From the NCBI GenBank assembly GCA_963422775.4, contig CAUJSJ030000128.1, positions 1-64,000 on the forward strand: a stretch of 64,000 bases of DNA, given 5' to 3'. Both the position numbers and the translations under genes were made by a program. Shown piece by piece: positions 55,584 through 63,977 of the stretch. Positions within the stretch are counted from its first letter, which is position 1. The number at the start of each line of letters is the position of its first letter. This DNA comes from Pelomonas sp963422775. Its GTDB lineage: Bacteria; Pseudomonadota; Gammaproteobacteria; Burkholderiales; Burkholderiaceae_C. The notes beneath the pieces were generated by a model. That model worked only from the letters and a program-made list of their open reading frames with translations, was not told where the DNA came from and ran no database searches.

Positions 55584-57247
55584 GGCGTCGTGAACAGCAG
55601 CCGGCCGCTGGCGTGCTGGCCTTGAGCCGAGTGGTAGCGGAAAGCCAGCTTGCCCGGCGTCCACGCAAGGCTGAGCGTGACGTGCCGGCCCGGCGTGATG
55701 ACGCGCTGGAACTTGAGCGCCTCCATGCCGGCAAACTCGCCAGTGATGCCGAAGCGCTCGCGGCCGAACATCTCGGCCCACTCGAGTTGCACGACGCCCG
55801 CCACGATGGGGTGCTCCGGGAAATGGCCTTCGAACTGCGGCAGTGCCGGGTCGATGAACAGCGTCAGATTCTGGCCACCGTCAACCGGCTGGATGGCGCG
55901 CAGCGCCGGCCGGCGCGGGTCGAATTCGGCCAGCAGCCGGGCCTGCGTGGACTTGCCCTGGCCGTTGAAGGGCAGCTCGGGCAGGAAACGCAAGCGCCGT
56001 GGCAGCGCGACGCGTTCCACCACACCCGCCAGGCAGGTCCGCAGCGCGTCGGCCAGCGCGCGCTTGCCCTGCGCGTCGTGCAGCTGCCAGCCGGCTTCGC
56101 TGGGCACGGCGACAACGCCGAGCTGCTCGCGTGGTTCGGTCAGCGGCACGAGGCGCAGGTCGGCGATCAGCGGCGAGTCGCGCAGCGCGGCTTCCACGGC
56201 GGTGAGCGACACGCGCTTCTCGGCGATCTTGACGATGCGGTCGGCGCGGCCGCGCAGCTCGAAACCGCCTTCGACGGCCACGGCGCGATCGGCAGTGGGC
56301 ATCCAGCCGGGTTCGTCCAGGTGCGCCGAGCGCAGCCACAGGCCCTCGTCCGCGATGCGCCACTCGACGCCGGGCAGGGCCTGCCAGTGCGCGGGCGCGC
56401 TGGGGGTGCGCTGGCGCCAGGCGACGCCGCCGGTCTCGCTGCTGCCAAAGACCTCGATGGGCGCGCGGCCGAAGACGCGCAGGCAGTCGGGCAGGGCCGC
56501 GTCGGGCAGCGGCGCACCGGAGCTGAAGAGCTGGTCGACACTGGCCTGTGGCACCAGGGGCAAACGGCTCAAGTGAGCGGGGCTGGCGATGAGAATGGCG
56601 CGGGCATTGGGCGGCGTCAGCTCGGCCAGGTCTTCGACGACCACCACGCTTTGCGCCTGCATTGGCCGGCCCGTCGCCAGCGGCCACAGCACGCGGAACA
56701 GCAGCCCGTAGACATGCTGGTGCGACACGCTGGCCAGCACGGCCGCACGCGGGGCGGTGGCGCCAAAAGCCTGTTCCAGCGTCGTGATCTCGTCGAAGAG
56801 CTGGCGCAGGCGTTTTGGCAAGGCCTGGGGTTGGCCGGTGGAGCCTGAGGTGAAGACGACAAGTTGCTGGGCCTCGGGATCCAGGGGCCGGCCGGCAGCG
56901 GCCGGCGCGGCAGCCGACTCGATGACGGCCAGCTCGGGAGGCGGCGGCACATCGCCGGCGAATCCGTCGACGCGCGAGGCCAGGGCCTGCCGGCTCGCAG
57001 GCGTCAGGTCGCCGGGCAGCCAGGCCTGCTTGCCCGCCTGCCAGAGGCCGAACAACGCCGCGGCGAACCCGAGACTGTCCTGGAAATAGAGCGCGAAGCG
57101 CTGGCCCGGGTGCGCAGCAAACGCGGCCTGCCAGCGGCCTGCCTGATCGAGGAACTCGGCGCCGCTGACCGGTTTGCGGCGGCGCCAACCCACGACGGCG
57201 GGCGGCGCCAGCGTCAGCAGTGCGGCCAGGCGCTGGGCCGGCGTCAT
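55580..57247 (-). CDS. Acyl/aryl-ACP ligase fused to a hotdog dehydratase domain
   Basis: A 555-residue two-domain protein. Residues about 1-450 form an AMP-dependent ligase with the phosphate-binding VFTSGSTGQPQALPKR, EVFGSSETGGVAWR, and ELRGRADRIVKIAEKRVSL. The last 100 or so residues (FEGHFPEHPIVAGVVQLEWAE onward) form a second FabA/FabZ-like hotdog domain. In studied APE systems these are separate proteins (ApeH ligase and ApeI dehydratase); the fusion here would couple starter loading to dehydration. The start is the ATG overlapping the COG4648 stop. Confidence 0.9.
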   Translation of the reverse strand: MTPAQRLAALLTLAPPAVVGWRRRKPVSGAEFLDQAGRWQAAFAAHPGQRFALYFQDSLGFAAALFGLWQAGKQAWLPGDLTPASRQALASRVDGFAGDVPPPPELAVIESAAAPAAAGRPLDPEAQQLVVFTSGSTGQPQALPKRLRQLFDEITTLEQAFGATAPRAAVLASVSHQHVYGLLFRVLWPLATGRPMQAQSVVVVEDLAELTPPNARAILIASPAHLSRLPLVPQASVDQLFSSGAPLPDAALPDCLRVFGRAPIEVFGSSETGGVAWRQRTPSAPAHWQALPGVEWRIADEGLWLRSAHLDEPGWMPTADRAVAVEGGFELRGRADRIVKIAEKRVSLTAVEAALRDSPLIADLRLVPLTEPREQLGVVAVPSEAGWQLHDAQGKRALADALRTCLAGVVERVALPRRLRFLPELPFNGQGKSTQARLLAEFDPRRPALRAIQPVDGGQNLTLFIDPALPQFEGHFPEHPIVAGVVQLEWAEMFGRERFGITGEFAGMEALKFQRVITPGRHVTLSLAWTPGKLAFRYHSAQGQHASGRLLFTTP

Positions 57248-57799
57248 GCCTGTGCCCTTGCGTAACGGGCCCGCAGCGCGCGGCGCAGCAGCCATTCGCC
57301 GCCCATCAGCGTGCCGATGAGGCCGTAGGCGATCAGTCCGTTGTACAGCGCCCAGACCTCTTCCGACGCCCACAGCGCCGTGGCCAGCGCAAGGCCGCCG
57401 TTGAGCACGAAGAAGCCGCACCAGACCTGCGTGACGCGGCGCGTGTACGCCTGTCCGCGGGGCGTCGAGGTCGGGCTCCTGCAGTCGCGCGATGCGCTCG
57501 GCCACGCTGGGGCCCCGCACCAGGCTCAGGCCGAACACGACGAGCAGCACGACATTGACGAGCACGGGGTAGAGCTTGAGTGGCAGGCTCATGTTCAGCA
57601 GCGCGGTGCTGGCCGCCAGCGCCAGCGCGGCAAGCGCCACCCAGCGGGCCTGCACGACCTGGGCGCCACCGGCCAGCCAGCGCAGGCCGCCCAGCGCGAG
57701 CAGCAGCAGCGCGAGGTAGCGGGGCTCGACATGCCCCAGGCTGAAATAGACGATCAGCGGATACGCGGCCGTCAGGGCCAGCACCAGGGCCCAGCGCAT
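57244..57799 (-). pseudogene. COG4648-type membrane protein of the aryl polyene cluster, frameshifted
   Basis: The gene should encode about 184 residues with five or six transmembrane helices. The N-terminal frame runs from MRWALVLALTAAYP to ARLQEPDLDA. The rest continues in another frame from GQAYTRRVTQVWCGFFVLN to LRARYARAQA. The switch lies at four G residues on the plus strand (57459-57462); removing one base restores the frame, and the coding length is one base over. Both halves are conserved, so the extra base may be a sequencing error. Without repair, the product would be fused out of frame for half its length. Confidence 0.82.
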
Positions 57800-57813
57800 C
57801 GCTCAGCCCCGGA

Positions 57814-58119
57814 TCAGGCGGTAGCCGCCGTCGCCGGCTTGTCGCCGACTTCAGCCGCAGAGGCATCGGCGGCCTCGGCCTTCAGCAGACCCTGCAGCGC
57901 GTCGACGACGTCCTGCACGGTGCGCACGGCCTTGAAGGCGTCGGGCTGCAGGCGCTTGCCCACCAGGGGCTTGAGCTTCACGATGAGGTCGACCGCGTCG
58001 ATGCTGTCGATGTCGAGGTCGTCGTGGAGCTTGGCCTGCGGCGAAATGTGGCCGGCCTCGATGTCGAAGGTGTCGACGAGGATGCTGCGCAGGCGATCAA
58101 AAATCTCTTGGTCGGTCAT
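57814..58119 (-). CDS. Acyl carrier protein of the aryl polyene cluster
   Basis: A 101-residue carrier protein. Ser39 in LDIDSIDAVDL is the phosphopantetheine attachment site. The C-terminus is an Ala-rich extension of about 20 residues beyond the normal ACP fold. It and the next ACP are the two carriers typical of APE systems (ApeE/ApeF-like). The start at MTDQEIFDRL has a GGCCTCGCC-type weak leader. Confidence 0.93.
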   Translation of the reverse strand: MTDQEIFDRLRSILVDTFDIEAGHISPQAKLHDDLDIDSIDAVDLIVKLKPLVGKRLQPDAFKAVRTVQDVVDALQGLLKAEAADASAAEVGDKPATAATA

Positions 58120-58128
58120 GGCGAGGCC

Positions 58129-58395
58129 TCACGCGGCAATCTTGCGGTGGCTTTCAACGAACTGCGCCAGCGCACGGATGCTGGCGAAGTGCCGGCGGGT
58201 TTCGGCGGAGTCGGCGGCCATGCTCAGGCCGTAGCGCTTCTGCAGCGCCAGGCCGAGTTCCAGCGCGTCGATGGAGTCCAGGCCCAGGCCTTCGACGAAC
58301 AGCGCCTGCTCGGCGTCGATGTCCTCGGGCTTGATGTCCTCAAGTTGGAGTGCCGAGATCAGCAGTTCCTTGATTTCTTGTTCCAGCGCTTGCAT
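58129..58395 (-). CDS. Acyl carrier protein of the aryl polyene cluster
   Basis: An 88-residue carrier protein with Ser41 in GLGLDSIDALEL as the phosphopantetheine site. It ends 9 bp before the other ACP gene. Its 5' end overlaps the 3' end of the acyltransferase gene by 56 bp in another frame, an unusually long overlap. Confidence 0.93.
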   Translation of the reverse strand: MQALEQEIKELLISALQLEDIKPEDIDAEQALFVEGLGLDSIDALELGLALQKRYGLSMAADSAETRRHFASIRALAQFVESHRKIAA

Positions 58396-59197
58396 GACTC
58401 CCCTTCGTAACTGTTTTCGGTGGCCTGTCGGGCTCTGAGAAAAACTGGATCAGGCTTTCCGTCAGCCGCCGGGCGGCCCGCCCGTGCTCACCACCGGCCG
58501 CTTCCAGCACGGGCGCGGTGGGCAGGTCGTCGCCGACCTGGATGGTGAAGCGCAACGGGCGCTTGGCGACGGTCCACCAGGGCTGCCCCTTGTACAGGCC
58601 GAGCGGTTCGCACAGGATACGCACCGGCGTGATGTCGAGTCCGCCGCGCAGGGCGATCTGCGCCGCGCCGCGCTGCATCTTCAGGGCCTGCCCCGGCCGC
58701 GACCGCGTGCCTTCGGGAAAGATGATCAGGTTGCTACCCGCCGCCAGCGTGTCTATACAAGCCAGCAACAAATCAGACCCCGGATTGTTGCAGATGTAGC
58801 CCGTGGCACGCACCGGCCCCCGCGTACAGGGGTGGCTGGCGAGCGTGGACTTGACCACACAACTGGCGTTAGGTACCAAGCCGATGAGGAAGGCCACGTC
58901 GATCAGCGTCGGGTGGTTGGCGAGGATGAGCAGGCCGCGGCGCTGCAGCTTTTCCACGCCGAGCACTTCGTAACGGATCAGGCCGAGCAGCCGCATCCAG
59001 CCGACGAAGAGGCGGAACACGCCCTGCACGACGGCACGCGCAGCGCGCTGGCGGCGGGCGGCATCGCGCAGAAGCAGGGCCTGCAGCGGAAAAACCACGA
59101 CCCAGAGCAGCAGGCCGCCGATGCCGAAGCAGGCAAAGGCCAGCGCGGTGGCGAAGATGCGCCAAAGCCGGCCGGGCCATTGTCGCCAGTCACGCAT
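58340..59197 (-). CDS. PlsC-like 1-acyl-glycerol-3-phosphate acyltransferase of the aryl polyene cluster
   Basis: A 285-residue membrane acyltransferase. Hydrophobic helices lie near residues 10-45. The HX4D motif is LANHPTLIDVAF and the substrate motif is FPEGTRSRPGQ. The last 25 or so residues (from PPKTVTKGSH) overlap the downstream ACP gene and are probably not conserved. Its start overlaps the chain-length factor by 8 bp. It probably acylates a lipid anchor with the polyene or a fatty acid. Confidence 0.88.
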   Translation of the reverse strand: MRDWRQWPGRLWRIFATALAFACFGIGGLLLWVVVFPLQALLLRDAARRQRAARAVVQGVFRLFVGWMRLLGLIRYEVLGVEKLQRRGLLILANHPTLIDVAFLIGLVPNASCVVKSTLASHPCTRGPVRATGYICNNPGSDLLLACIDTLAAGSNLIIFPEGTRSRPGQALKMQRGAAQIALRGGLDITPVRILCEPLGLYKGQPWWTVAKRPLRFTIQVGDDLPTAPVLEAAGGEHGRAARRLTESLIQFFSEPDRPPKTVTKGSHASAGTRNQGTADLGTPT

Positions 59198-59903
59198 GGC
59201 GGCTCCACAGCCAGCCGCCCTGGCGCCACTGCGGCGCGGAGCCGGCCAGGAAGCGCAGCGTCGCCAGGTCGAGTGGCAGCTCGGTGGGTTCGATTGCCTC
59301 GCCCGGCGCGGTGGGTTGCAGGCGCAGGCCATGCTCGGCGCCTTCCAGCAGCACGGCCCAGGTGCGCATCGGTCCGGGATGCTGCTCGAAGCCCTGATAA
59401 GGCTCGGGCAATTCCGCCTCGACGGAGACGACCAGCACCTGCGGCGCGCCATCAGCCAGCAAACCGACGGCCTCGCAGATGCCGGCGGCTGCGCTCGCGG
59501 GGCCCGCGGAAACGGCCGAGTAGTTGGCCGTGTCACCACGGGCGATGGAATAGACCGCGCTGCTGGCGTTGTGGACCGAGAGGCTGAAGGCCGTCGGCGA
59601 CAGCGGCTCACGCTGAGCCAACTGGCGCAGCAGCGCGACCGAGCGGGCGATCTCGCCCCAACGGGATGCGAACACGACGGGGCCGGTCGGTGCATCGCCC
59701 TGCGCCCACCAGGCCACCTGCAAGGCGGCGCGGCCCAGGGGGTCGATGCGCCGGCGCGTCATCGCCGGCACTTCGGCCAGCGGCGCCACGCCGTCGCCCA
59801 TCGGCAACGCCGAGGCGGGCGCGGCCAGCCAGGCGGCCCAGGCTTCCTGCGTCTGCAGGCCAGGCGCCCAGGCGGCCCAGCGGCGAACTCGGAAGTCGGT
59901 CAT
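59190..59903 (-). CDS. Ketosynthase-like chain-length factor of the aryl polyene cluster
   Basis: A 237-residue protein with only the N-terminal half of a ketosynthase fold. SLSVHNASSAVYSI and SAVSAGPASAAAGICEAV align with the nucleophile-elbow region, but the active-site Cys is missing, as expected of a chain-length factor (ApeC-like) that pairs with the elongating KS. It is the first gene of the 20-gene operon. The 100-bp gap upstream (59904-60004) must hold the operon promoter; GATAAT at 59943-59948 (minus strand) is a possible -10 box without a good -35. Confidence 0.9.
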   Translation of the reverse strand: MTDFRVRRWAAWAPGLQTQEAWAAWLAAPASALPMGDGVAPLAEVPAMTRRRIDPLGRAALQVAWWAQGDAPTGPVVFASRWGEIARSVALLRQLAQREPLSPTAFSLSVHNASSAVYSIARGDTANYSAVSAGPASAAAGICEAVGLLADGAPQVLVVSVEAELPEPYQGFEQHPGPMRTWAVLLEGAEHGLRLQPTAPGEAIEPTELPLDLATLRFLAGSAPQWRQGGWLWSRHA

Positions 59904-60004
59904 GAATCAGGCTGGCTCGGGCGCGGTCGTGGAAAGCGCCGGATTATCCGCAGCCCGCCGGCCCGCAAGTGGAGAGACCAGTCCAGAACGGTGCAGGCGC
60001 CCGT

Positions 60005-61123
60005 TCAGCCGACAAACTCGGCTTGTAACAGCAAGAAGTCGTCAGCCAGCCGAGCGGATTCAGCCAGCCGGCGCATCTGCGCGAAGGCCTGCGCCGCAGC
60101 GCTGCCCTGGGTGGGCGGCAAGCAGGCGAGCACGGCCTCGAAGTCGTCCAGCTGCAGGCAGCGGCCGCCGCGGTCCATGAATTCGAAGGCGCCCTTGTTG
60201 AAGATGTGCAGGCGGCTGCCGGCGGGCACGGTCAGGCTGCCCTCGACGAACTCGGTGCCAGGCAGCAGGCCGACGGGCGGGTTGAGGGCGTCCAGGCGCA
60301 GCATTTCGCCATCGGGCACCCGCAGCAGCGCGGCATGCTGGCCGGCACAGGCATGGCTCAGGCCGCGCGTGGCGGTGTCGTAGACGGCGGCCCAGGCGGT
60401 GAAGAAGAGGCCCACATGCGCACCCTGGCGCCAGCGCTCGTGCAACTGCTGGAGCAGCTGGGCGGCCCCAGCAGGGTCGCCCACGTCCTGCAACTCCTGC
60501 AGCACGCGGGCGGCGTGGCCGGCGACATGCTCGCCCGGGCCGCAGACGTCGATGAGGATCAGCGCGACGCGATCCTGGGCCAGCGCCGACACGGCAAAGC
60601 CGGCTCCGCGGGGTGGTTCGGCAGGGCGGTAACAGAAGTCGGTGCGCACAGGCCCCTTGCCCAGCGGGGCGGGCAGCCAGGCCGAGACGGTCCGGTCGCG
60701 CTCGGCGTCTTCACAGGCCGCTCGGACCAGCCGCTCGGGGGACAGGAAATCGTGGCGGAAAAGGTGCTGGCCCACTGCCAGGGTGCTGCCCGGCGCGAGG
60801 TAGGCGGTGCCGCTGACGCGGCAGCCATTGATGAAGCTGCCGTTGGTGGACTTGAGGTCTGTGACCTTGAGGGCCGGGCGGCGAGCCTCGACCTGCACGC
60901 GGCAATGCAGCGCAGAGACCTGCAACTCGGGCAACACCAGATCAGCGGCGGTGCGGCGGCCGAGCACCAGGGGCTTGCCACCGAGCTCGATGCGGCGGCC
61001 GGGCTGCTGGCCCTCCAGCACGAGCAGGCTGTGCCGCCACTCGCCGAGCGCGCTCACGCCAGAAGGACCAAGCGCGGCCGGAGCCGCGCTTGGGTTGGGG
61101 GTGCCGAGCGGTCGCTCGTCCAT
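60005..61123 (-). CDS. FHA-domain protein with a degenerate SpoIIE/PP2C phosphatase domain
   Basis: A 372-residue protein. The FHA domain (about 32-120) keeps its phosphothreonine-binding residues in LGRR, VSALHCRV and LKSTNGSFING. The second domain has the SpoIIE outline (LILIDVCGPGEHVAGHA, FFTAWAAVYDTATRGLSHACAGQHAALL, NPPVGLLPG). Two of the usual four metal-binding Asp are missing: the GGDxYD position reads R-G-A-G-F-A and the TDG position reads N-K-G. It may bind partners without phosphatase activity. A terminator-like hairpin lies in its first 20 codons, so the real start may be the GTG at 61057. Confidence 0.82.
   Translation of the reverse strand: MDERPLGTPNPSAAPAALGPSGVSALGEWRHSLLVLEGQQPGRRIELGGKPLVLGRRTAADLVLPELQVSALHCRVQVEARRPALKVTDLKSTNGSFINGCRVSGTAYLAPGSTLAVGQHLFRHDFLSPERLVRAACEDAERDRTVSAWLPAPLGKGPVRTDFCYRPAEPPRGAGFAVSALAQDRVALILIDVCGPGEHVAGHAARVLQELQDVGDPAGAAQLLQQLHERWRQGAHVGLFFTAWAAVYDTATRGLSHACAGQHAALLRVPDGEMLRLDALNPPVGLLPGTEFVEGSLTVPAGSRLHIFNKGAFEFMDRGGRCLQLDDFEAVLACLPPTQGSAAAQAFAQMRRLAESARLADDFLLLQAEFVG
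61068..61093 (-). terminator. Hairpin after the ATP synthase operon, inside the 5' end of the FHA gene
   Basis: CCAAGCGCGGC and GCCGCGCTTGG form a perfect 11-bp stem with a 4-base loop, followed on the minus strand by TCCTTCT. It lies 52-77 bp after the atpC stop. The poor T-tract makes termination efficiency uncertain. Confidence 0.55.
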
Positions 61124-61144
61124 CGCCGTTCGCGACGCGGCGCC

Positions 61145-61558
61145 CTATTTCTTCATGAACTTGCGCAGCGCAGCGACCTGGGCCGCCAAAGTGAGCAGCT
61201 CATTCTGGATCGCGGCCTGGTCGAGTTCGCTCTTGGCGTTCTTGAGCGCTTCCTCGGCCAGCTTCTTGGCCTCGAGGGCCTTGGCTTCGTCGAGGTCCTT
61301 GCCGCGGATGGCGGTGTCGGCCAGCACGGTCACGCGGTTCGGCTGCACTTCGAGAATGCCGCCGGCGACGAAGACGAATTCTTCGGTGCCGTCGGGCCGC
61401 TCGATGCGCACGGCGCCCGGCTTGATGCGGGTGATCAGCGGCGTGTGCTTCGGCAGGATGCCGAGCTCGCCACTCTCGCCCGGCAGGGCGACGAACTTGG
61501 CCTCGCCCGAGAAGATCTGCTCTTCGGCGGAGACCACGTCGACGTGGAGGGTTGCCAT
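61145..61558 (-). CDS. atpC: ATP synthase F1 epsilon subunit
   Basis: A 137-residue subunit of the central stalk. The N-terminal beta-sandwich is clear from LHVDVVSAEEQIFSGEAKFVALPG, GELGILPKHTPLIT and FVAGGILEVQPNRVTVLAD. The C-terminal helical hairpin follows. The ATG at MATLHVDV is preferred over the TTG two codons upstream. It is the last gene of the atp operon. Confidence 0.97.
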   Translation of the reverse strand: MATLHVDVVSAEEQIFSGEAKFVALPGESGELGILPKHTPLITRIKPGAVRIERPDGTEEFVFVAGGILEVQPNRVTVLADTAIRGKDLDEAKALEAKKLAEEALKNAKSELDQAAIQNELLTLAAQVAALRKFMKK

Positions 61559-61638
61559 GTTCAATCTTCCTTAGCTAACCATTGAAGAAGTTCTGCGAGA
61601 GACGGGACGCCTGTCGTGATGACGGGTCCCAGTCAACC

Positions 61639-63051
61639 TCACTGGATCTTCTTGGCCTTCTCGAAGGCTTCGTCGATGGTGCCAACCATGTAGAAGGCCT
61701 GCTCCGGCAGGTGATCGCACTCGCCGGCCACGATCATCTTGAAGCCGCGGATGGTTTCCTTCAGCGGCACGTACTTGCCGGGCGAGCCCGTGAAGACTTC
61801 GGCGACGTGGAAGGGTTGCGACAGGAAGCGCTGGATCTTGCGGGCGCGGGCGACCGACAGCTTGTCTTCCGGCGACAGTTCGTCCATGCCCAGGATGGCG
61901 ATGATGTCGCGCAGTTCCTTGTAGCGCTGCAGCACCTGCTGCACGGCGCGGGTCGTCGAGTAGTGCTCTTCGCCGACGACGTTGGGGTCGATCTGGCGGC
62001 TGGTGGAGTCCAGCGGGTCCACGGCGGGGTAGATGCCCAGCGAGGCGATGTCACGCGACAGCACGACGGTGGCGTCCAAGTGGGCGAAGGTCGTGGCGGG
62101 GGACGGGTCGGTCAAGTCATCCGCAGGGACGTAGACGGCCTGGATGGACGTGATCGAGCCGACCTTGGTCGACGTGATGCGCTCCTGCAGGCGGCCCATT
62201 TCCTCGGCCAGCGTCGGCTGGTAGCCCACGGCGGAAGGCATGCGACCCAGCAGTGCGGACACCTCGGTACCGGCAAGCGTGTAGCGGTAGATGTTGTCCA
62301 CGAAGAACAGCACGTCCTTGCCTTCGTCGCGGAACGACTCGGCGATGGTCAGGCCGGTCAGGGCCACGCGCAGACGGTTGCCCGGGGGCTCGTTCATCTG
62401 GCCGTAGACCATGGCGACCTTGGAGTCTTCCAGCTTGTCCTGGACCACGACGCCGGAGTCCGACATCTCGTGATAGAAGTCGTTGCCCTCACGGGTGCGC
62501 TCACCCACGCCGGCGAACACGGACAAGCCGCTGTGCGCCTTGGCGATGTTGTTGATGAGCTCCATCATGTTGACGGTCTTGCCGACGCCGGCGCCACCGA
62601 ACAGACCCACCTTGCCGCCCTTGGCGAACGGGCAGATCAAGTCGATCACCTTGATGCCGGTTTCCAGCAGGTCCTGCGACGGGCTCAGCTCGTCGTAGGC
62701 CGGGGCCTTGCGGTGGATGGAGGCGGTCAGCTCGGAAGAGACCGGGCCGCGCTCGTCGATGGGGTTGCCCAGCACGTCCATGATGCGGCCGAGGGTCGCC
62801 TTGCCGACCGGCACCTTGATGGTGTCGCCGGTGTTGAAGACTTCGGTGCCGCGGCGCAGGCCGTCGGACGAGCCCAGCGCAATGGTGCGGACGACGCCGT
62901 CGCCCAGCTGCTGCTGGACTTCCAGCGTCAGGGCCGAGCCCTCCATCTTCAGCGCGTCGTACACCTTGGGCATGCGGTCGCGCGGGAATTCCACGTCCAC
63001 GACGGCGCCAATGCACTGAACGATCTTGCCGACTGCTTGAGTGTTAGACAT
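61639..63051 (-). CDS. atpD: ATP synthase F1 beta subunit
   Basis: A 470-residue catalytic subunit. The P-loop GGAGVGKTVNMMEL lies near 150-165, with the catalytic Glu in GVGERTREGNDFY, and the signature PSAVGYQPTL and LGMDELSPEDKL segments of betaproteobacterial AtpD. It is highly conserved and full length. It lies between atpG and atpC as in all proteobacterial operons. Confidence 0.99.
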   Translation of the reverse strand: MSNTQAVGKIVQCIGAVVDVEFPRDRMPKVYDALKMEGSALTLEVQQQLGDGVVRTIALGSSDGLRRGTEVFNTGDTIKVPVGKATLGRIMDVLGNPIDERGPVSSELTASIHRKAPAYDELSPSQDLLETGIKVIDLICPFAKGGKVGLFGGAGVGKTVNMMELINNIAKAHSGLSVFAGVGERTREGNDFYHEMSDSGVVVQDKLEDSKVAMVYGQMNEPPGNRLRVALTGLTIAESFRDEGKDVLFFVDNIYRYTLAGTEVSALLGRMPSAVGYQPTLAEEMGRLQERITSTKVGSITSIQAVYVPADDLTDPSPATTFAHLDATVVLSRDIASLGIYPAVDPLDSTSRQIDPNVVGEEHYSTTRAVQQVLQRYKELRDIIAILGMDELSPEDKLSVARARKIQRFLSQPFHVAEVFTGSPGKYVPLKETIRGFKMIVAGECDHLPEQAFYMVGTIDEAFEKAKKIQ

Positions 63052-63092
63052 TTGTGCGTTCCTTCAATTCAAATCTTTGCGTTCGGGCTGGA

Positions 63093-63977
63093 TCAGCCCA
63101 CCGCGGCCGCGCCGCTGACGATCTCGGACAACTCTTTGGTGATCGCTGCCTGGCGGGTCTTGTTGTAGACCAGCTTGAGCTCACCGATCAGCGTGCCGGC
63201 GTTGTCGGTCGCAGCCTTCATGGCCACCATGCGGGCGGACTGCTCGCTGGCCATGTTCTCGGCCACGGCCTGGTAGACCTGGGCTTCGGTGTAGCGGACC
63301 AGCAGCTCGTCGATGACGGTGGCGGCATCAGGCTCGTAGATGTAGTCCCACGAGTGCGCCGGCTTGCCAGTCGAGTCCGCAGTGGCCATGTCGCTCGCCT
63401 TGAGCGGCAGCAGCTGCTGGACCACGACCTCTTGCTTGATCGCGTTGATGAAGCGCGTGTAGCAGAGGTAGACCGCCGAGAGCTTGCCTTCGGCGTAGGC
63501 GTCGAGCAGCACCTTGACGGGGCCGATCAGCGCATCGACATGGGGCTGGTCACCCAGCTGAGTGGCGTGAGCCACCACCTTGGCGCCGATGCGGTTCATG
63601 AAGCCCAAGCCCTTGCCACCGATGGCAACGACTTCAGCCTTCTGGCCGACGGATTCCAGCTCCCTGAGTTTGGCCGTGGCCGCGCGCAGCAGGTTGGTGT
63701 TGAGGCCGCCGCACAGACCCTTGTCCGTCGTGACGACCACCATGCCCGCCGTCTTGGCCTGCTCGTTCTGGACGAGGAAGGGATGACGGTACTCGGGGTT
63801 GGCCTTGGCGAGCTGAGCAGCGATGTTGCCGATCTTCTCGCTGTAGGGACGGGCCGCACGCATCCGCTCCTGCGCCTTGCGCATCTTGGATGCGGCGACC
63901 ATCTCCATCGCCTTGGTGATCTTCTTGGTGTTCTCGACCGACTTGATCTTGCCGCGGATTTCTTTGCTTGAAGCCAT
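63093..63977 (-). CDS. atpG: ATP synthase F1 gamma subunit
   Basis: A 294-residue rotor shaft subunit. The N-terminal coiled coil starts MASSKEIRGKIKSVENTKKITKAMEMVAASKMRK in the usual wording (spaced here by family convention), and TDKGLCGGLNTNL and the C-terminal TRQAAITKELSEIVSGAAAV complete the fold. Its start is 23 bp from the window edge, beyond which atpA is expected. Confidence 0.98.
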   Translation of the reverse strand: MASSKEIRGKIKSVENTKKITKAMEMVAASKMRKAQERMRAARPYSEKIGNIAAQLAKANPEYRHPFLVQNEQAKTAGMVVVTTDKGLCGGLNTNLLRAATAKLRELESVGQKAEVVAIGGKGLGFMNRIGAKVVAHATQLGDQPHVDALIGPVKVLLDAYAEGKLSAVYLCYTRFINAIKQEVVVQQLLPLKASDMATADSTGKPAHSWDYIYEPDAATVIDELLVRYTEAQVYQAVAENMASEQSARMVAMKAATDNAGTLIGELKLVYNKTRQAAITKELSEIVSGAAAVG

